From positions 620,001 to 684,000 of the forward strand of contig NZ_OZ040189.1 of assembly GCF_964048965.1 (NCBI RefSeq): a DNA stretch of 64,000 nt, in the 5' to 3' direction. The position numbers and the translations under genes were made by a program. The notes below the pieces were generated by a model. That model had not been told where the DNA came from, did no database searches, and worked only from the letters and a program-made list of their open reading frames with translations. Positions 9,625 through 18,304 of this stretch are shown here, one piece after another. The DNA is from Tenacibaculum sp. 190130A14a. GTDB taxonomy: Bacteria; Bacteroidota; Bacteroidia; Flavobacteriales; Flavobacteriaceae. The stretch's first letter is position 1. Every line of letters begins with the position of its first letter.

Positions 9625-10341
9625 ATGAATAAGAAAGTAAAATGTTTGTTGGTAGATGATGAACCATTGGCAATTAAATTGCTAGAGAAACACATTGCAA
9701 AAATTGAAAGCTTAGAAGTAGTAGCGACTTGCAATAATGCCATTAAAGCTTTTGAAATTCTAAATACACAGCAGGTAGATTTATTGTTTTTAGATATCAA
9801 AATGCCCAATTTAACAGGGATTGATTTTTTAAAAACATTGAAGAATCCACCCAAAACTATTTTTACAACAGCTTATAGAGATTACGCTATTGAGAGTTAC
9901 GATTTGGGGGTGATTGACTATTTACTAAAGCCAATTACTTTTGAGCGTTTCTTTAAATCGGTTGACCGTTTTTTAAAGGATACCAATAAATCTGTTGAGG
10001 TAAGCTCTAAAAAAGATACTACTGAAGATTTTATGTTGATTAAGTCAGGAAATAAATTCCATAAAGTAGTGGTGGAAGATATTTTATTTATTGAAAGCTT
10101 AAAAGATTATATTAAAATTCATACGGTGAATAATAAAAGAATTGTTTCTAAGTATCGTATTAGCGAAATTGAAGAAGAATTAAAAGAGAAAAACTTTCTA
10201 AGAGTACATCGTTCGTATATTATTAATATAGATAAAATATCAGCCTTTACAGTAAACGATATTGAAGTAGATTCTACAGAAATTCCTATTGGAGCTAGTT
10301 ATAAAGAAAAGGTAGTTTCTTTTCTAAATAACTGGAAGTAG
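9625..10341 (+). CDS. LytTR-family response regulator
   Basis: A 238-aa regulator. The receiver domain (residues 1-120) has the acidic pair DDE at 11-13 and the phosphoacceptor Asp57 in LLFLDIKMP, then Thr in FTTAYRDYA and the Lys of LLKPI. The C-terminal LytTR DNA-binding domain starts near residue 140, with the typical IESLKDYIKIHT and FLRVHRSYIINIDKI. It follows its kinase by 2 bases. By family it should bind paired direct repeats, and a fitting repeat lies upstream of the pair at 8452-8486. Confidence 0.95.
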   Translation: MNKKVKCLLVDDEPLAIKLLEKHIAKIESLEVVATCNNAIKAFEILNTQQVDLLFLDIKMPNLTGIDFLKTLKNPPKTIFTTAYRDYAIESYDLGVIDYLLKPITFERFFKSVDRFLKDTNKSVEVSSKKDTTEDFMLIKSGNKFHKVVVEDILFIESLKDYIKIHTVNNKRIVSKYRISEIEEELKEKNFLRVHRSYIINIDKISAFTVNDIEVDSTEIPIGASYKEKVVSFLNNWK

Positions 10342-10346
10342 CATTG

Positions 10347-10354
10347 TATTTTTG
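10347..10354 (+). promoter_or_regulatory. -7 element TATTTTTG before recX
   Basis: The octamer matches TAnnTTTG and ends 4 bases before the ATG at 10359. No convincing -33 TTG is seen at the right distance, and it lies just after the stop of the LytTR gene, so it may be secondary to read-through. Confidence 0.35.
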
Positions 10355-10358
10355 CTTT

Positions 10359-10829
10359 ATGAAGAAGCAAGTAACATCGATTGAAGAAGTAAAGAGGAAA
10401 CTAGAACACTTTTGTGTATATCAAGATCGATGTCATAAAGAAGTTGAAAAAAAATTAGCAGAATATCACTTAATTCCAGAAACCAAAGAGGTTATTTTAC
10501 TACATTTATTTGAACACGATTTTTTAAACGAGGAACGATTTGCCAAGAGTTTTGCTAGAGGAAAGTTTCGAATTAAAAAATGGGGAAAACAACGTATTAC
10601 AAGAGAATTAAAGTTAAGGGATATTTCTACCTATAACATTAAAACAGCGTTAAAAGAAATTGAAGAAGAAGATTATATAGCTTCTTTGTACGAGTTAATT
10701 GAAAAAAAGAACCAACAAGTTACTGAGGAAAACCTTTTTAAAAGAAAGAAAAAGGTAATTGATTTTTTACGCTATAGAGGTTATGAAACAGAGTTGGTGT
10801 TTAAAGCAGTAAATGAGGTTATTGCTTAA
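10359..10829 (+). CDS. recX: Regulatory protein RecX
   Basis: A helical modulator of the RecA filament. The ATG at 10359 (MKKQVTSIEEV) is chosen over a TTG 15 bases upstream because RecX homologues begin around here and the upstream codons form part of a promoter-like motif. The 156-aa product has the RecX three-helix repeats: YCHKEVEKKL-like first repeat, FLNEERFAKSFARGKFRIKKWG in the second (about residues 55-77) and KVIDFLRYRGYE in the third. recA is not in the window. The gene ends tail-to-tail with the next gene, overlapping it by 11 bases. Confidence 0.85.
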   Translation: MKKQVTSIEEVKRKLEHFCVYQDRCHKEVEKKLAEYHLIPETKEVILLHLFEHDFLNEERFAKSFARGKFRIKKWGKQRITRELKLRDISTYNIKTALKEIEEEDYIASLYELIEKKNQQVTEENLFKRKKKVIDFLRYRGYETELVFKAVNEVIA

Positions 10830-11340
10830 ACAAGCTGTCTAGATTTATTTCTGCATCAAACTGCTTTTTCAAATAAATATTATTCAGCTTTGCATTCACA
10901 CTTCCAAACAAGGTCAGTGTTTTCTCAATTTGAGCAGATACTTCATTCGCTTTGATGGCAGAAATATAGGTCATGTCTGCTAAACGTAAAACTTCATTTT
11001 CAAATACATTGATACGTGCTCTAAAAGCAGGAATCTTCATAATGTCAATATCTGAACTGTCTTTTAGTTGTTTTGTAAGTCGCTTTAATTCTAATGCATT
11101 GTTTAAAGCTTCGGTAGCAGAAACACTTTTAAACTCCCCTAAAAACTCTTTTAGTTCGTGATATTCATTCCAGTCTTTAAGTTTTTTAGTCGCTCTATCA
11201 TCTAAGTCGGTATAATCAGCATAGGTTTTAACTGAGGTCATGTTTGTTTTGTTAACAACTTTCGACTTGTCTTCTTGTTTTTTAGCAGTACAACTAATAC
11301 CGATTACAAATAATAATAAAATACCAATTCGATGAAACAT
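10819..11340 (-). CDS. Hypothetical lipoprotein
   Basis: A 173-aa protein with a lipoprotein signal (MFHRIGILLLFVIGISCTAKK, lipid on Cys17), then a charged low-complexity linker and a largely helical domain with heptad-like Leu spacing (residues 50-165). I do not recognise the family. It overlaps the end of recX by 11 bases tail-to-tail and shares no operon with it. A variant -7 element (TAATTTTAC on the minus strand, 11358-11366) lies about 18 bases upstream of its ATG. Confidence 0.75.
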   Translation of the reverse strand: MFHRIGILLLFVIGISCTAKKQEDKSKVVNKTNMTSVKTYADYTDLDDRATKKLKDWNEYHELKEFLGEFKSVSATEALNNALELKRLTKQLKDSSDIDIMKIPAFRARINVFENEVLRLADMTYISAIKANEVSAQIEKTLTLFGSVNAKLNNIYLKKQFDAEINLDSLFKQ

Positions 11341-11465
11341 ACCCGTTTAATTATGGGGTAAAATTACATTTTTAATTGCGTATTTTTTAAATAAAAAAGT
11401 TAAACCTTTATTTTCAGTGGGTTAATTCGCTGTTTTTGATTGAAGTTAAATTTTAATAAAACATT

Positions 11466-11494
11466 TTTGCGAAAAATGAAATTTAGTAACTTTG
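11466..11494 (+). promoter_or_regulatory. Promoter of the threonine dehydrogenase gene
   Basis: TTTG at 11466-11469 and TAACTTTG at 11487-11494 are 17 bases apart, a full match to the Bacteroidetes consensus. It lies 27 bases before the ATG at 11522, so a TTG at 11492 falls inside the -7 element and cannot be the start. Confidence 0.75.
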
Positions 11495-11521
11495 AACTCT
11501 GTATTTTTTGAATTTTTAAAA

Positions 11522-12496
11522 ATGAGTGACACGATATTAATTATTGGTGCTTGCGGGCAAATAGGAACGGAATTAACCCAGAAGTTAAGAACTATTTATG
11601 GAGGAACAAATGTAATTGCTTCCGATATAAGGGAAGGGAATGAAGAAATGATGCAAGAAGGTCCGTTTGAAATATTAGACGCAACAAGTCAAGAAGATAT
11701 TTTAAAAGTAGTTCAAAAGTATAAAGTAAACCAAGTGTATTTAATGGCGGCAATGTTATCGGCAACAGCTGAGAAGTATCCGCAAAAAGCTTGGGACTTA
11801 AACATGACTTCATTACTTGCAGTTTTAGAATTGGCAAGAGAAAAACATATTGAAAAGATTTATTGGCCAAGTTCTATGGCAGCTTTCGGACCAACATCTC
11901 CAAAAATAAATACACCACAACAAACAGTTATGGAACCTTCTACAGTGTACGGAATAAGTAAGATTGCAGGAGAGCATTGGTGTAATTATTACCATGCAAA
12001 GTATGGTGTAGATGTTCGTAGTATACGTTATCCAGGTATTATTAGTTGGAAAACCTTACCTGGAGGAGGAACTACCGATTATGCTGTAGATATTTATATA
12101 GATGCATTAAAAAAAGGTACTTATGAGTGCTTTTTAAGTGCTAATACACGTTTGCCAATGATGTATATGAATGATGCTGTAAATGCTACCATTCAATTAA
12201 TGCAAGCACCAGAAGAATGCATTAAAGTAAGAACTTCTTATAATCTTGCAGCAATTAGTTTTACACCAGCTGAAATAACTACTGAAATTCAAAAACACCT
12301 ACCAGATTTCAAAATCACCTATAATCCAGATTTTAGACAAGCCATTGCAGATAGCTGGCCACAGATAATAGATGACACGAATGCAAGAGACGATTGGAAT
12401 TGGAGACATGAATTTGATTTAACATCAATGACCCATGAAATGCTAACCAATTTGAAAGTAAAATTGGGAGGTGAGTTGGATGTGAAAGCTTTGTAA
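11522..12496 (+). CDS. L-threonine 3-dehydrogenase, short-chain (epimerase-like) type
   Basis: NAD-dependent oxidation of L-threonine to 2-amino-3-ketobutyrate. The start is MSDTILIIGACGQIG, putting the Rossmann motif GACGQIG at residues 9-15. The catalytic SDR triad is visible as Ser in WPSSMAAFGP and the Tyr-x-x-x-Lys of STVYGISKIAGE. The GGGTTDYAVDIYIDAL and YECFLSANTRLPMMYM segments are those I recall from the Flavobacterium psychrophilum enzyme, and the 324-aa length fits. It is unlike the zinc-dependent E. coli Tdh. It appears monocistronic. No kbl (2-amino-3-ketobutyrate ligase) gene is nearby. Confidence 0.88.
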   Translation: MSDTILIIGACGQIGTELTQKLRTIYGGTNVIASDIREGNEEMMQEGPFEILDATSQEDILKVVQKYKVNQVYLMAAMLSATAEKYPQKAWDLNMTSLLAVLELAREKHIEKIYWPSSMAAFGPTSPKINTPQQTVMEPSTVYGISKIAGEHWCNYYHAKYGVDVRSIRYPGIISWKTLPGGGTTDYAVDIYIDALKKGTYECFLSANTRLPMMYMNDAVNATIQLMQAPEECIKVRTSYNLAAISFTPAEITTEIQKHLPDFKITYNPDFRQAIADSWPQIIDDTNARDDWNWRHEFDLTSMTHEMLTNLKVKLGGELDVKAL

Positions 12497-12571
12497 TTTT
12501 TTACGACTACATATGCACGGAAGTCAAAAATATGTGTAACCTTAGTTACTGTATAATACAAGACTTGAGTG

Positions 12572-12579
12572 TAAATTTG
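12572..12579 (+). promoter_or_regulatory. -7 element TAAATTTG
   Basis: A match to TAnnTTTG located 23 bases before the ATG of the thioredoxin-fold gene at 12603. No clear -33 element is seen. Confidence 0.4.
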
Positions 12580-12602
12580 TAATATAAATTATAGGTAGCG
12601 TT

Positions 12603-13196
12603 ATGAAAGAAATTATAACAGAAGCTTTAGCAAAATCAATCAATTATTCAGACTATAGAAAACTAGTAAGTGATCTTTTAGAAGAAGGAAAATCTACTGG
12701 TCCAAATCAATCGGAAGCCTTGTTAAATTATAGTAAGTTAAACGATAAACGAATGAAGCGTTTAGATAAAACCGTTAAACTTACTGAATCAACTAAAGAA
12801 ATAGCAGCTTCTTTAGAGATACCACAAACCTGGTTGGTACTTACAGAGGGATGGTGTGGTGATGCAGCTCAGAATATTCCTGTTTTAAATAAAATAGCAG
12901 AAGAAAATAAGAACATTTCATTACAATTGGTATTAAGAGATGAACATCCTGAATTAATGGATGCATTTTTAACCAATGGAGGAAAAGCGATTCCTAAAAT
13001 GATTGTATTAGATGCATCTAAAAATGTAATTGATACTTGGGGACCAAGACCTAGTACTGCAACTCAAATGGTGTTAGATTACAAAAAAGAACATGGAGGT
13101 TTAGATGCCGAGTTTAAAAAAGACCTACAAGTTTGGTATAACAAAAACAAAGGAGAGAATGTGCAAGAAGATGTTGTTGAAATACTTAAAAAGTAG
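12603..13196 (+). CDS. Thioredoxin-fold protein with degenerate WCGDA motif
   Basis: A 197-aa cytoplasmic protein with no signal peptide. Residues 75-170 show a thioredoxin-like fold: WLVLTEGWCGDAAQNIPVL, then the strand ISLQLVLRDE and the cis-Pro region GGKAIPKMIVLD. The active-site motif keeps only Cys85; the second Cys of CxxC is missing, so a classical disulfide exchange is unlikely. The N-terminal 70 residues are helical and lysine-rich. Neighbours are unrelated metabolic and unknown genes. Function is not known to me; the family is common in Flavobacteriia. Confidence 0.85.
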   Translation: MKEIITEALAKSINYSDYRKLVSDLLEEGKSTGPNQSEALLNYSKLNDKRMKRLDKTVKLTESTKEIAASLEIPQTWLVLTEGWCGDAAQNIPVLNKIAEENKNISLQLVLRDEHPELMDAFLTNGGKAIPKMIVLDASKNVIDTWGPRPSTATQMVLDYKKEHGGLDAEFKKDLQVWYNKNKGENVQEDVVEILKK

Positions 13197-13228
13197 CATA
13201 AATTAGCAACTACTTCAAACACAAGGTA

Positions 13229-13236
13229 TATATTTG
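13229..13236 (+). promoter_or_regulatory. -7 element TATATTTG abutting a start codon
   Basis: A perfect TAnnTTTG match that ends 4 bases before the ATG at 13241. A start site 5-7 bases after the element would give an essentially leaderless transcript. Confidence 0.5.
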
Positions 13237-13240
13237 CCAA

Positions 13241-13726
13241 ATGTTTACCGATTTTGAAAACTTATCGCCTGAAGCAAAGGTTTGGGTGTACCCATCGAGC
13301 AGAAAATTTTATCCACAAGAAATAGAAGGATTGAAAGAAAAGTTACATCAGTTTGTAGCTGAGTGGAAATCTGATACTGATACTGAAGAAGTGTTAGCTT
13401 CTTATACGCTGTTATACAATAGATTCGTGGTGTTTTCGATTGAAGATAATACGGTTGTTACCAATCAAGATATTGATAAACAAGTGGCTTTTGTATTGCA
13501 ATTACAACAAGAATACGAAATAGAGTTGCTCGATAAAATGAATGTATGCTTTAAGCAAGGAGAGCATGTTCAGTATAAGGAATTAAAGGAGTTTAAGAAA
13601 TTACTTAAGAATAAATCGGTTTCAACAAAAACGGTTGTTTTTGATAACTTAATTCAAACAAAAGAAGAATTAGAACATTATTGGGAAGTGCCCATTACAG
13701 AAAGTTGGTACAACAGGTTTTTGTAA
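13241..13726 (+). CDS. Conserved hypothetical cytoplasmic protein
   Basis: A 161-aa acidic protein without signal peptide or membrane segment. It starts MFTDFENLSPEAKVWVYPSS and has a central strand-rich part with LYNRFVVFSIED and a helical Lys-rich part. Relatives in Flavobacteriia are, as I recall, sometimes labelled ABC transporter ATPase, but no Walker A or B motif is present here, so that name would be wrong. I infer no function. It stands between two unrelated genes with its own promoter-like motif and a weak terminator hairpin after it. Confidence 0.8.
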   Translation: MFTDFENLSPEAKVWVYPSSRKFYPQEIEGLKEKLHQFVAEWKSDTDTEEVLASYTLLYNRFVVFSIEDNTVVTNQDIDKQVAFVLQLQQEYEIELLDKMNVCFKQGEHVQYKELKEFKKLLKNKSVSTKTVVFDNLIQTKEELEHYWEVPITESWYNRFL

Positions 13727-13734
13727 AATAGGAA

Positions 13735-13782
13735 AAACACCTTTTATTTAAGAGGTTGTCACTTAGGTGTTTAGGTTTTTTT
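13735..13782 (+). terminator. Weak intrinsic terminator
   Basis: AAACACCT at 13735-13742 pairs with AGGTGTTT at 13765-13772, with a 22-base loop, and is followed by a run of seven T. The long loop makes it weaker than the other terminators in the window. Confidence 0.45.
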
Positions 13783-13821
13783 GGTTGTATCTTGTAATGG
13801 TAACCAATAACCTACGCTAAC

Positions 13822-16800
13822 ATGTTGAAAAAAGTTACCTTAACAATTGTATTATTGTTTTTGTTTGTTGGATTGAACGCCCAGAATTCAATAGATAAAA
13901 AAACAAAAGACGACTTAACCACCATTACATTTACTACTTCTGAAGGTACGGTTAAATTATTTTTACCCAAACTATTTCAAAACGATGTGTTTTCTGGAAC
14001 GATTGAAATTACTCCTCGAGGAAAAAAATCAAAGCATAAAAATAAGAATAGAAAATTACTAGAAAAGTATTCTTTCAATATAGGAAACCAACAGTTTTCT
14101 TTAGCGAATCGAATTTTTAGCACGGAATTTAGCCAAGAGAACTCAGTTGAGCTGATTATTAAAAATGCTAAAAACAGAATTTTAAATAAAGTATCTCTAG
14201 AAGTATTTTCAAATAAGTATAAACCTTCAGCTCACAACCCTGAATATATTGTTACCGATTATCCCTCTAAAATTAATCACGGTTTTGATGGAACTCTGTC
14301 TAATACCATAGCATCGATTGCAGGTAAAAGATTAAAAGTATTGGCAGAATCTACTTCGCAAATGTTTTTTAAAGCTCCAATAAATTTTTCTGGAGTTAAA
14401 GAACTCACTGTTAGTGATGCTGGAGAGAAAATTGTAACAAAGGTACATGTACTAGATTTAGAATTGTCTGCAGGAAAACTTCATTTAAAAAGAGGAGAAA
14501 GCACTTCGTTAAAAGTTAGGGTTTTTGGTTTTAAAGGATTAACAACTCCAATTCCTTTAACTATAACTAATTTAAGCCCTCGTAGCATTCGGTTAGGCGG
14601 AGGAAATAATCAAGAAATTATTATACATCCAGCAGAATATGCAGAAGGTTCTTACAGCACAGCTAAATCAATAAGGGCAATTAGTACAGGAGGATTTACA
14701 ATATCAGTTTATGTAAAACCACCTACTACAACACATAAGGTAGGAGAGGATGCTTTATGTGATTGTGAATTAAACAATGAGAGTTTTTTACTATCAACCT
14801 CTGCATGTGAAGAGTTAAAGACGGATACTTCGCCCGAATCAGAAATTGACATGGAGCCCGAGCAAATTGAATCTAGTGTCGTTGTCGAAATTCCAGAAAA
14901 GATAGGAAAAGAGAATGCACCAGTAAATGTAAAAATAGGAACAGAAGAAGATATCGCAGCAGTAATTGTATCACATAAACATGTGTTAGATAAAGAATGG
15001 GAAACTATTGTAAAGGATTCAGTCGGTTCAGATGGTTATAATCTTTCATGGAACCCTCCATTAGGAAACGACGGGATACATCAATTTAGAACGCAAGTAG
15101 TTAATAAAAATGATAAAATACATCAACAGATAAGCTATTCGGAAATTAATGTAATTCCTACTGAAAAATTAGAAGCAGGATTAGGAGAAGTGTCTTTTTC
15201 TGTTTCTAATGCAGATATTCAACGAAAATTTCGTTTAGCAAATTCGTATAGAAATCAGAAAACAGGAATTAGTACTCAAGTAAGAAGATTGAGAAGGCAG
15301 TTGAAAAATAAATATAAAGAACGAAATGAAAATCGAACTTTATATAAAGAATTAGTTGCTATTGATGAGGTGTTAGATAAAGTACCAAAAGTTTATAAAG
15401 ATTCATTGAATAAATTGGTAGATTCTTTGGTAAAATTGAAGGCTTTTGTTCCTGTAAAAATAGATACAGCCGCCCTAAATAAATCAGTTAAAGATGCGCA
15501 AGCAAAACATGATGCTTGTAAAGAACGATTAAAGAAGCTTAAAAATGAGCAAGAACAAATAGAAAAAGAAAGAGATGATTTAAAGAAGAAAATGGATAAA
15601 GCCTTGCAAGAATTAACCGATTTGCATTTAGATAATGACTGGATTGGAAAACATGGTTATCATCCAGACGGAAGGTATTGGTATGGGTATGTTGGAGACG
15701 AACGGGCAAATACGAATATCACACCAGAAGCACGTGCTATAAAAAACCGACTTAAAAAGTTAAAAGGACCATATAACAGAAGTATTAAAAAACTAAAAAA
15801 GCTACCTCAAAAAATAGTTGAAGCAGGAGAAGAATGTGATAAGCTTTCAAAAGACCTGGAAAAAGCAAAAGAGGCTGCCAAGAATGGAAAACAATATGTT
15901 GGTACAGAATTAGAAATAGAAGATAAATGCAGACAAATAAAAAGCTTGTTAATGCAATTAAAAAAATGGTGTGATGATAATGGAGCTAAATGTACTTTTA
16001 GAGGAAAGTTGAATGCACTTATAAATAAATGTCCTAAAGACCCAGAAGGAATCGCTGTTTTTTGGAAAGATTTTGAAAATTTACTGCAATTAAAACAACA
16101 AAAAGAAAAAGGATTTAAGGAGAAAGCAGATCAAAATCAAAGAGAAATAGATCGTATTAGAAGAGAAAAGGAGAATGCAGAAAGACGTCAAAAAGAGTTA
16201 GAGGAAAAGCAACGGATAGCTACAGAAGAAGCTGAAAAACTAAGAGAGAGAAGGAAAAAGGAAGCAGAAGAAGCGCGTAAAAGGGAAGAGTCGAGTAGTA
16301 CAAGTTCTAGTGGTTCTGGAACAAGAAACCCAAAACCTAAAGAGATTTTGAAAGAGCCTATTGAGGTACCAGATAAGGTGTTAATGTTTAGGGCACAGAG
16401 CCATGTGTTTAGAGAGTTGTATACCGATTATTATATTAACAAAGGGCCTTGTCACTGTATTACAAAGGCAATAGCTTATGGAAACAACTCTTATTCAATG
16501 GCAAGTAAAATAATTGGAGGTATCGGAGTTGGAGTTGCCTTTGCACCCTTGGAAGCGTTCCCTGGCACTTCATTAGCAACTCGATTGGGAATTGGAGCAT
16601 TGAAATCTATTGCGAATGCTGTTTTTGCTGGTGAAAAAATAACAGATGAAATAGCAAAGAATTTATTGGATGTAATGGGAGGAGAGATTTTTCCGAAGCT
16701 AATGGGAAATCAGTTTGCGGGAAATAGAATGAACGATATTGCCAAGAAAGGGTTAAATGCAGTTCTGGAAGCTGAAGGAGTTCGTGTAATTAAAAAGGAA

Positions 16801-16983
16801 GGTACAGTAAGTACACGAAAATGTGGTAAAGTAAAAGGAAAGTCTACCATGCTTTTTAATCCAAATACAGGATGGGTATCTATCATGATAAAAATTGAAA
16901 ATTGCCCTCTTTTAGTAATCAAATATAAGGTAGATAAAAACGGTATACCTACTACTAAGCCTGTAGTAAAACAAATCAGATAA
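13822..16983 (+). CDS. Large secreted coiled-coil protein of unknown function
   Basis: A 1053-aa protein I do not recognise. A signal peptide (MLKKVTLTIVLLFLFVGLNAQ) is followed by a beta-rich region (about residues 25-300), a Cys cluster CDC near residue 312, an Ig-like stretch (about 346-450, ending near NWPPLGNDG-type strands), then long charged coiled coils (about 450-825) broken by an aromatic island HGYHPDGRYWYGYVGDE near 610-630. A Ser-rich linker (SSSTSSSGSG, about 823-836) leads to a C-terminal domain (850-1053) with a Gly-rich hydrophobic stretch at about 895-940. There is no type IX sorting domain, transmembrane anchor or lipobox. It is monocistronic and closed by a strong terminator. 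Confidence 0.85.
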   Translation: MLKKVTLTIVLLFLFVGLNAQNSIDKKTKDDLTTITFTTSEGTVKLFLPKLFQNDVFSGTIEITPRGKKSKHKNKNRKLLEKYSFNIGNQQFSLANRIFSTEFSQENSVELIIKNAKNRILNKVSLEVFSNKYKPSAHNPEYIVTDYPSKINHGFDGTLSNTIASIAGKRLKVLAESTSQMFFKAPINFSGVKELTVSDAGEKIVTKVHVLDLELSAGKLHLKRGESTSLKVRVFGFKGLTTPIPLTITNLSPRSIRLGGGNNQEIIIHPAEYAEGSYSTAKSIRAISTGGFTISVYVKPPTTTHKVGEDALCDCELNNESFLLSTSACEELKTDTSPESEIDMEPEQIESSVVVEIPEKIGKENAPVNVKIGTEEDIAAVIVSHKHVLDKEWETIVKDSVGSDGYNLSWNPPLGNDGIHQFRTQVVNKNDKIHQQISYSEINVIPTEKLEAGLGEVSFSVSNADIQRKFRLANSYRNQKTGISTQVRRLRRQLKNKYKERNENRTLYKELVAIDEVLDKVPKVYKDSLNKLVDSLVKLKAFVPVKIDTAALNKSVKDAQAKHDACKERLKKLKNEQEQIEKERDDLKKKMDKALQELTDLHLDNDWIGKHGYHPDGRYWYGYVGDERANTNITPEARAIKNRLKKLKGPYNRSIKKLKKLPQKIVEAGEECDKLSKDLEKAKEAAKNGKQYVGTELEIEDKCRQIKSLLMQLKKWCDDNGAKCTFRGKLNALINKCPKDPEGIAVFWKDFENLLQLKQQKEKGFKEKADQNQREIDRIRREKENAERRQKELEEKQRIATEEAEKLRERRKKEAEEARKREESSSTSSSGSGTRNPKPKEILKEPIEVPDKVLMFRAQSHVFRELYTDYYINKGPCHCITKAIAYGNNSYSMASKIIGGIGVGVAFAPLEAFPGTSLATRLGIGALKSIANAVFAGEKITDEIAKNLLDVMGGEIFPKLMGNQFAGNRMNDIAKKGLNAVLEAEGVRVIKKEGTVSTRKCGKVKGKSTMLFNPNTGWVSIMIKIENCPLLVIKYKVDKNGIPTTKPVVKQIR

Positions 16984-16990
16984 TATAAAA

Positions 16991-17022
16991 GAGCCTTGAG
17001 TGTTTTTACTCAAGGCTTTGTT
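16991..17022. terminator. Terminator between convergent genes
   Basis: GCCTTGAGT (16993-17001) pairs perfectly with ACTCAAGGC (17008-17016) around a GTTTTT loop, with T-rich sequence on the + side and TTTTAT on the minus side. It serves the coiled-coil gene and probably the convergent barrel gene. Confidence 0.85.
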
Positions 17023-17559
17023 TTAAAAGAAAGAGAATCCAATTCCAATAGAAACACTATCGAGATGGCCATTGTCAAAGCCTTGAATCGCTTTTCTATG
17101 ATAATCAATACGCAGTATGGTATTCCATCGGCTAAATCCTGTTATTTGCATTCCTAAGCCAAAACCATAGTAATTTCCGTTTTCGTATTTAGAAGAAGGT
17201 CTCCACATTTTTCCCATGCTGTATTCGGCAAAGAAATTATCGTTATCTCTTTCGATGATATTATATCGTAAGCTCCCGTAAAAAGGAATTGCATTGATGT
17301 CAAATCGAAAATGATGATCAAATCCAGCATTAATTCCAACTTGCCATCGACGGTGGAATTGATACCCTGCACCTAATCGAAATAATAAAGCACCTGGAAT
17401 TAAAAAAGGTTCTCCATCATCGGGGTCTAAAGTATAATCTTCATTGATAGCAAAGGTTGTGCTAAGGCTTCCTGTGAAGTAAGGTTTTTTATAATTTTCT
17501 TGTGAAAAAGAAAATTGAGTAACAAGAATCACAAAGCATACAAGTAGTCTTTTTTTCAT
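17023..17559 (-). CDS. Small outer membrane beta-barrel protein
   Basis: A 178-aa protein with signal peptide MKKRLLVCFVILVTQFSFSQ followed by alternating amphipathic strands with many aromatic residues (for example GALLFRLGAGYQFHRRWQVG, NYYGFGLGMQITGFSRW) and a C-terminal strand ending in Phe (SIGIGFSFF), typical of an eight-stranded outer-membrane barrel. No catalytic motif is seen. It lies 37 bases downstream of nothing on its own strand and converges on the large coiled-coil gene; the truB cluster ends upstream in the same direction. Function unknown. Confidence 0.8.
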   Translation of the reverse strand: MKKRLLVCFVILVTQFSFSQENYKKPYFTGSLSTTFAINEDYTLDPDDGEPFLIPGALLFRLGAGYQFHRRWQVGINAGFDHHFRFDINAIPFYGSLRYNIIERDNDNFFAEYSMGKMWRPSSKYENGNYYGFGLGMQITGFSRWNTILRIDYHRKAIQGFDNGHLDSVSIGIGFSFF

Positions 17560-17596
17560 AGTAGTAATAGATAAGTTTTGCTTTGTGAAACAAAAA

Positions 17597-18289
17597 CTAT
17601 TCCATTCCTAAGGAGTTTATAAAACCTTCAATACTTTGCGCTTTTTCTACAGAATACTCTCCAATTTTAGTTCTTCGAAGTTTTGTTAAATGTGCTCCTG
17701 AGTTTAGGGCAATACCAAAATCATGAGCCAAGGAACGAATATAGGTTCCTTTACTGCATACTACCCTAAAATCAAGATTATTTCCATCTATTTGGGTTAT
17801 TTCAAAGGTAGAAATGGTAATTTTTCTAGCTTTTATTTCTGTAGTTTTTCCTTGACGTGCTAATTCGTATAAACGTTTTCCATCTTTCTTAATAGCAGAA
17901 AAAATTGGTGGTTTTTGATCTATTTCGCCTTCAAACTGTTTTGTTGTTAAGTGAATTTGCTCTTCCGTAATATGGTCTACAGGAAATGTATGATCTATTT
18001 CTGTTTCTAGGTCATAACTCGGAGTGGTCGCTCCAATAGTTATTGTACCAGTATATTCTTTTACTTGCCCCTGATAGGTTTCTATATTTTTGGTTTGTTT
18101 TCCAGTACAGATAATCAATAATCCTGTAGCTAAAGGATCAAGAGTTCCTGCATGTCCTACTTTTATTTTTTTTATATCGAAACGCTTGCGAATATGCCAA
18201 CGTAATTTATTTACCACTTGAAATGAAGTCCATTCCAAGGGTTTATCAATTAATAAAACCTGTCCTCCTTTAAAATCTTCCGCCGTCAT
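17597..18289 (-). CDS. truB: tRNA pseudouridine(55) synthase TruB
   Basis: Makes pseudouridine 55 in the T-loop of tRNAs. The 230-aa product has the TruB signature VGHAGTLDPLATGLL with catalytic Asp51, the conserved KPLEWTSF near residue 16, YTGTITIGATTPSYD, and the RNA-contact segment VVCSKGTYIRSLAHDFG. It lacks the C-terminal PUA domain, normal for Bacteroidetes. It is the last gene of a minus-strand cluster ftsX-DUF3098-uppP-truB, beginning 15 bases after uppP ends. Confidence 0.96.
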   Translation of the reverse strand: MTAEDFKGGQVLLIDKPLEWTSFQVVNKLRWHIRKRFDIKKIKVGHAGTLDPLATGLLIICTGKQTKNIETYQGQVKEYTGTITIGATTPSYDLETEIDHTFPVDHITEEQIHLTTKQFEGEIDQKPPIFSAIKKDGKRLYELARQGKTTEIKARKITISTFEITQIDGNNLDFRVVCSKGTYIRSLAHDFGIALNSGAHLTKLRRTKIGEYSVEKAQSIEGFINSLGME

Positions 18290-18304
18290 GTTTATATAAA
18301 GTAA

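Noticed and set aside
10344..10358. TTG start for recX 15 bases upstream of the chosen ATG
   Set aside because: These bases form the TATTTTTG promoter motif, and homologues start at MKKQ.
11492..11521. TTG start for the threonine dehydrogenase
   Set aside because: It lies inside the -7 element TAACTTTG, and the Rossmann motif is correctly spaced from the ATG at 11522.
13241..13726. ABC transporter ATPase
   Set aside because: No Walker A, Walker B or signature motif is present in the 161-aa protein.
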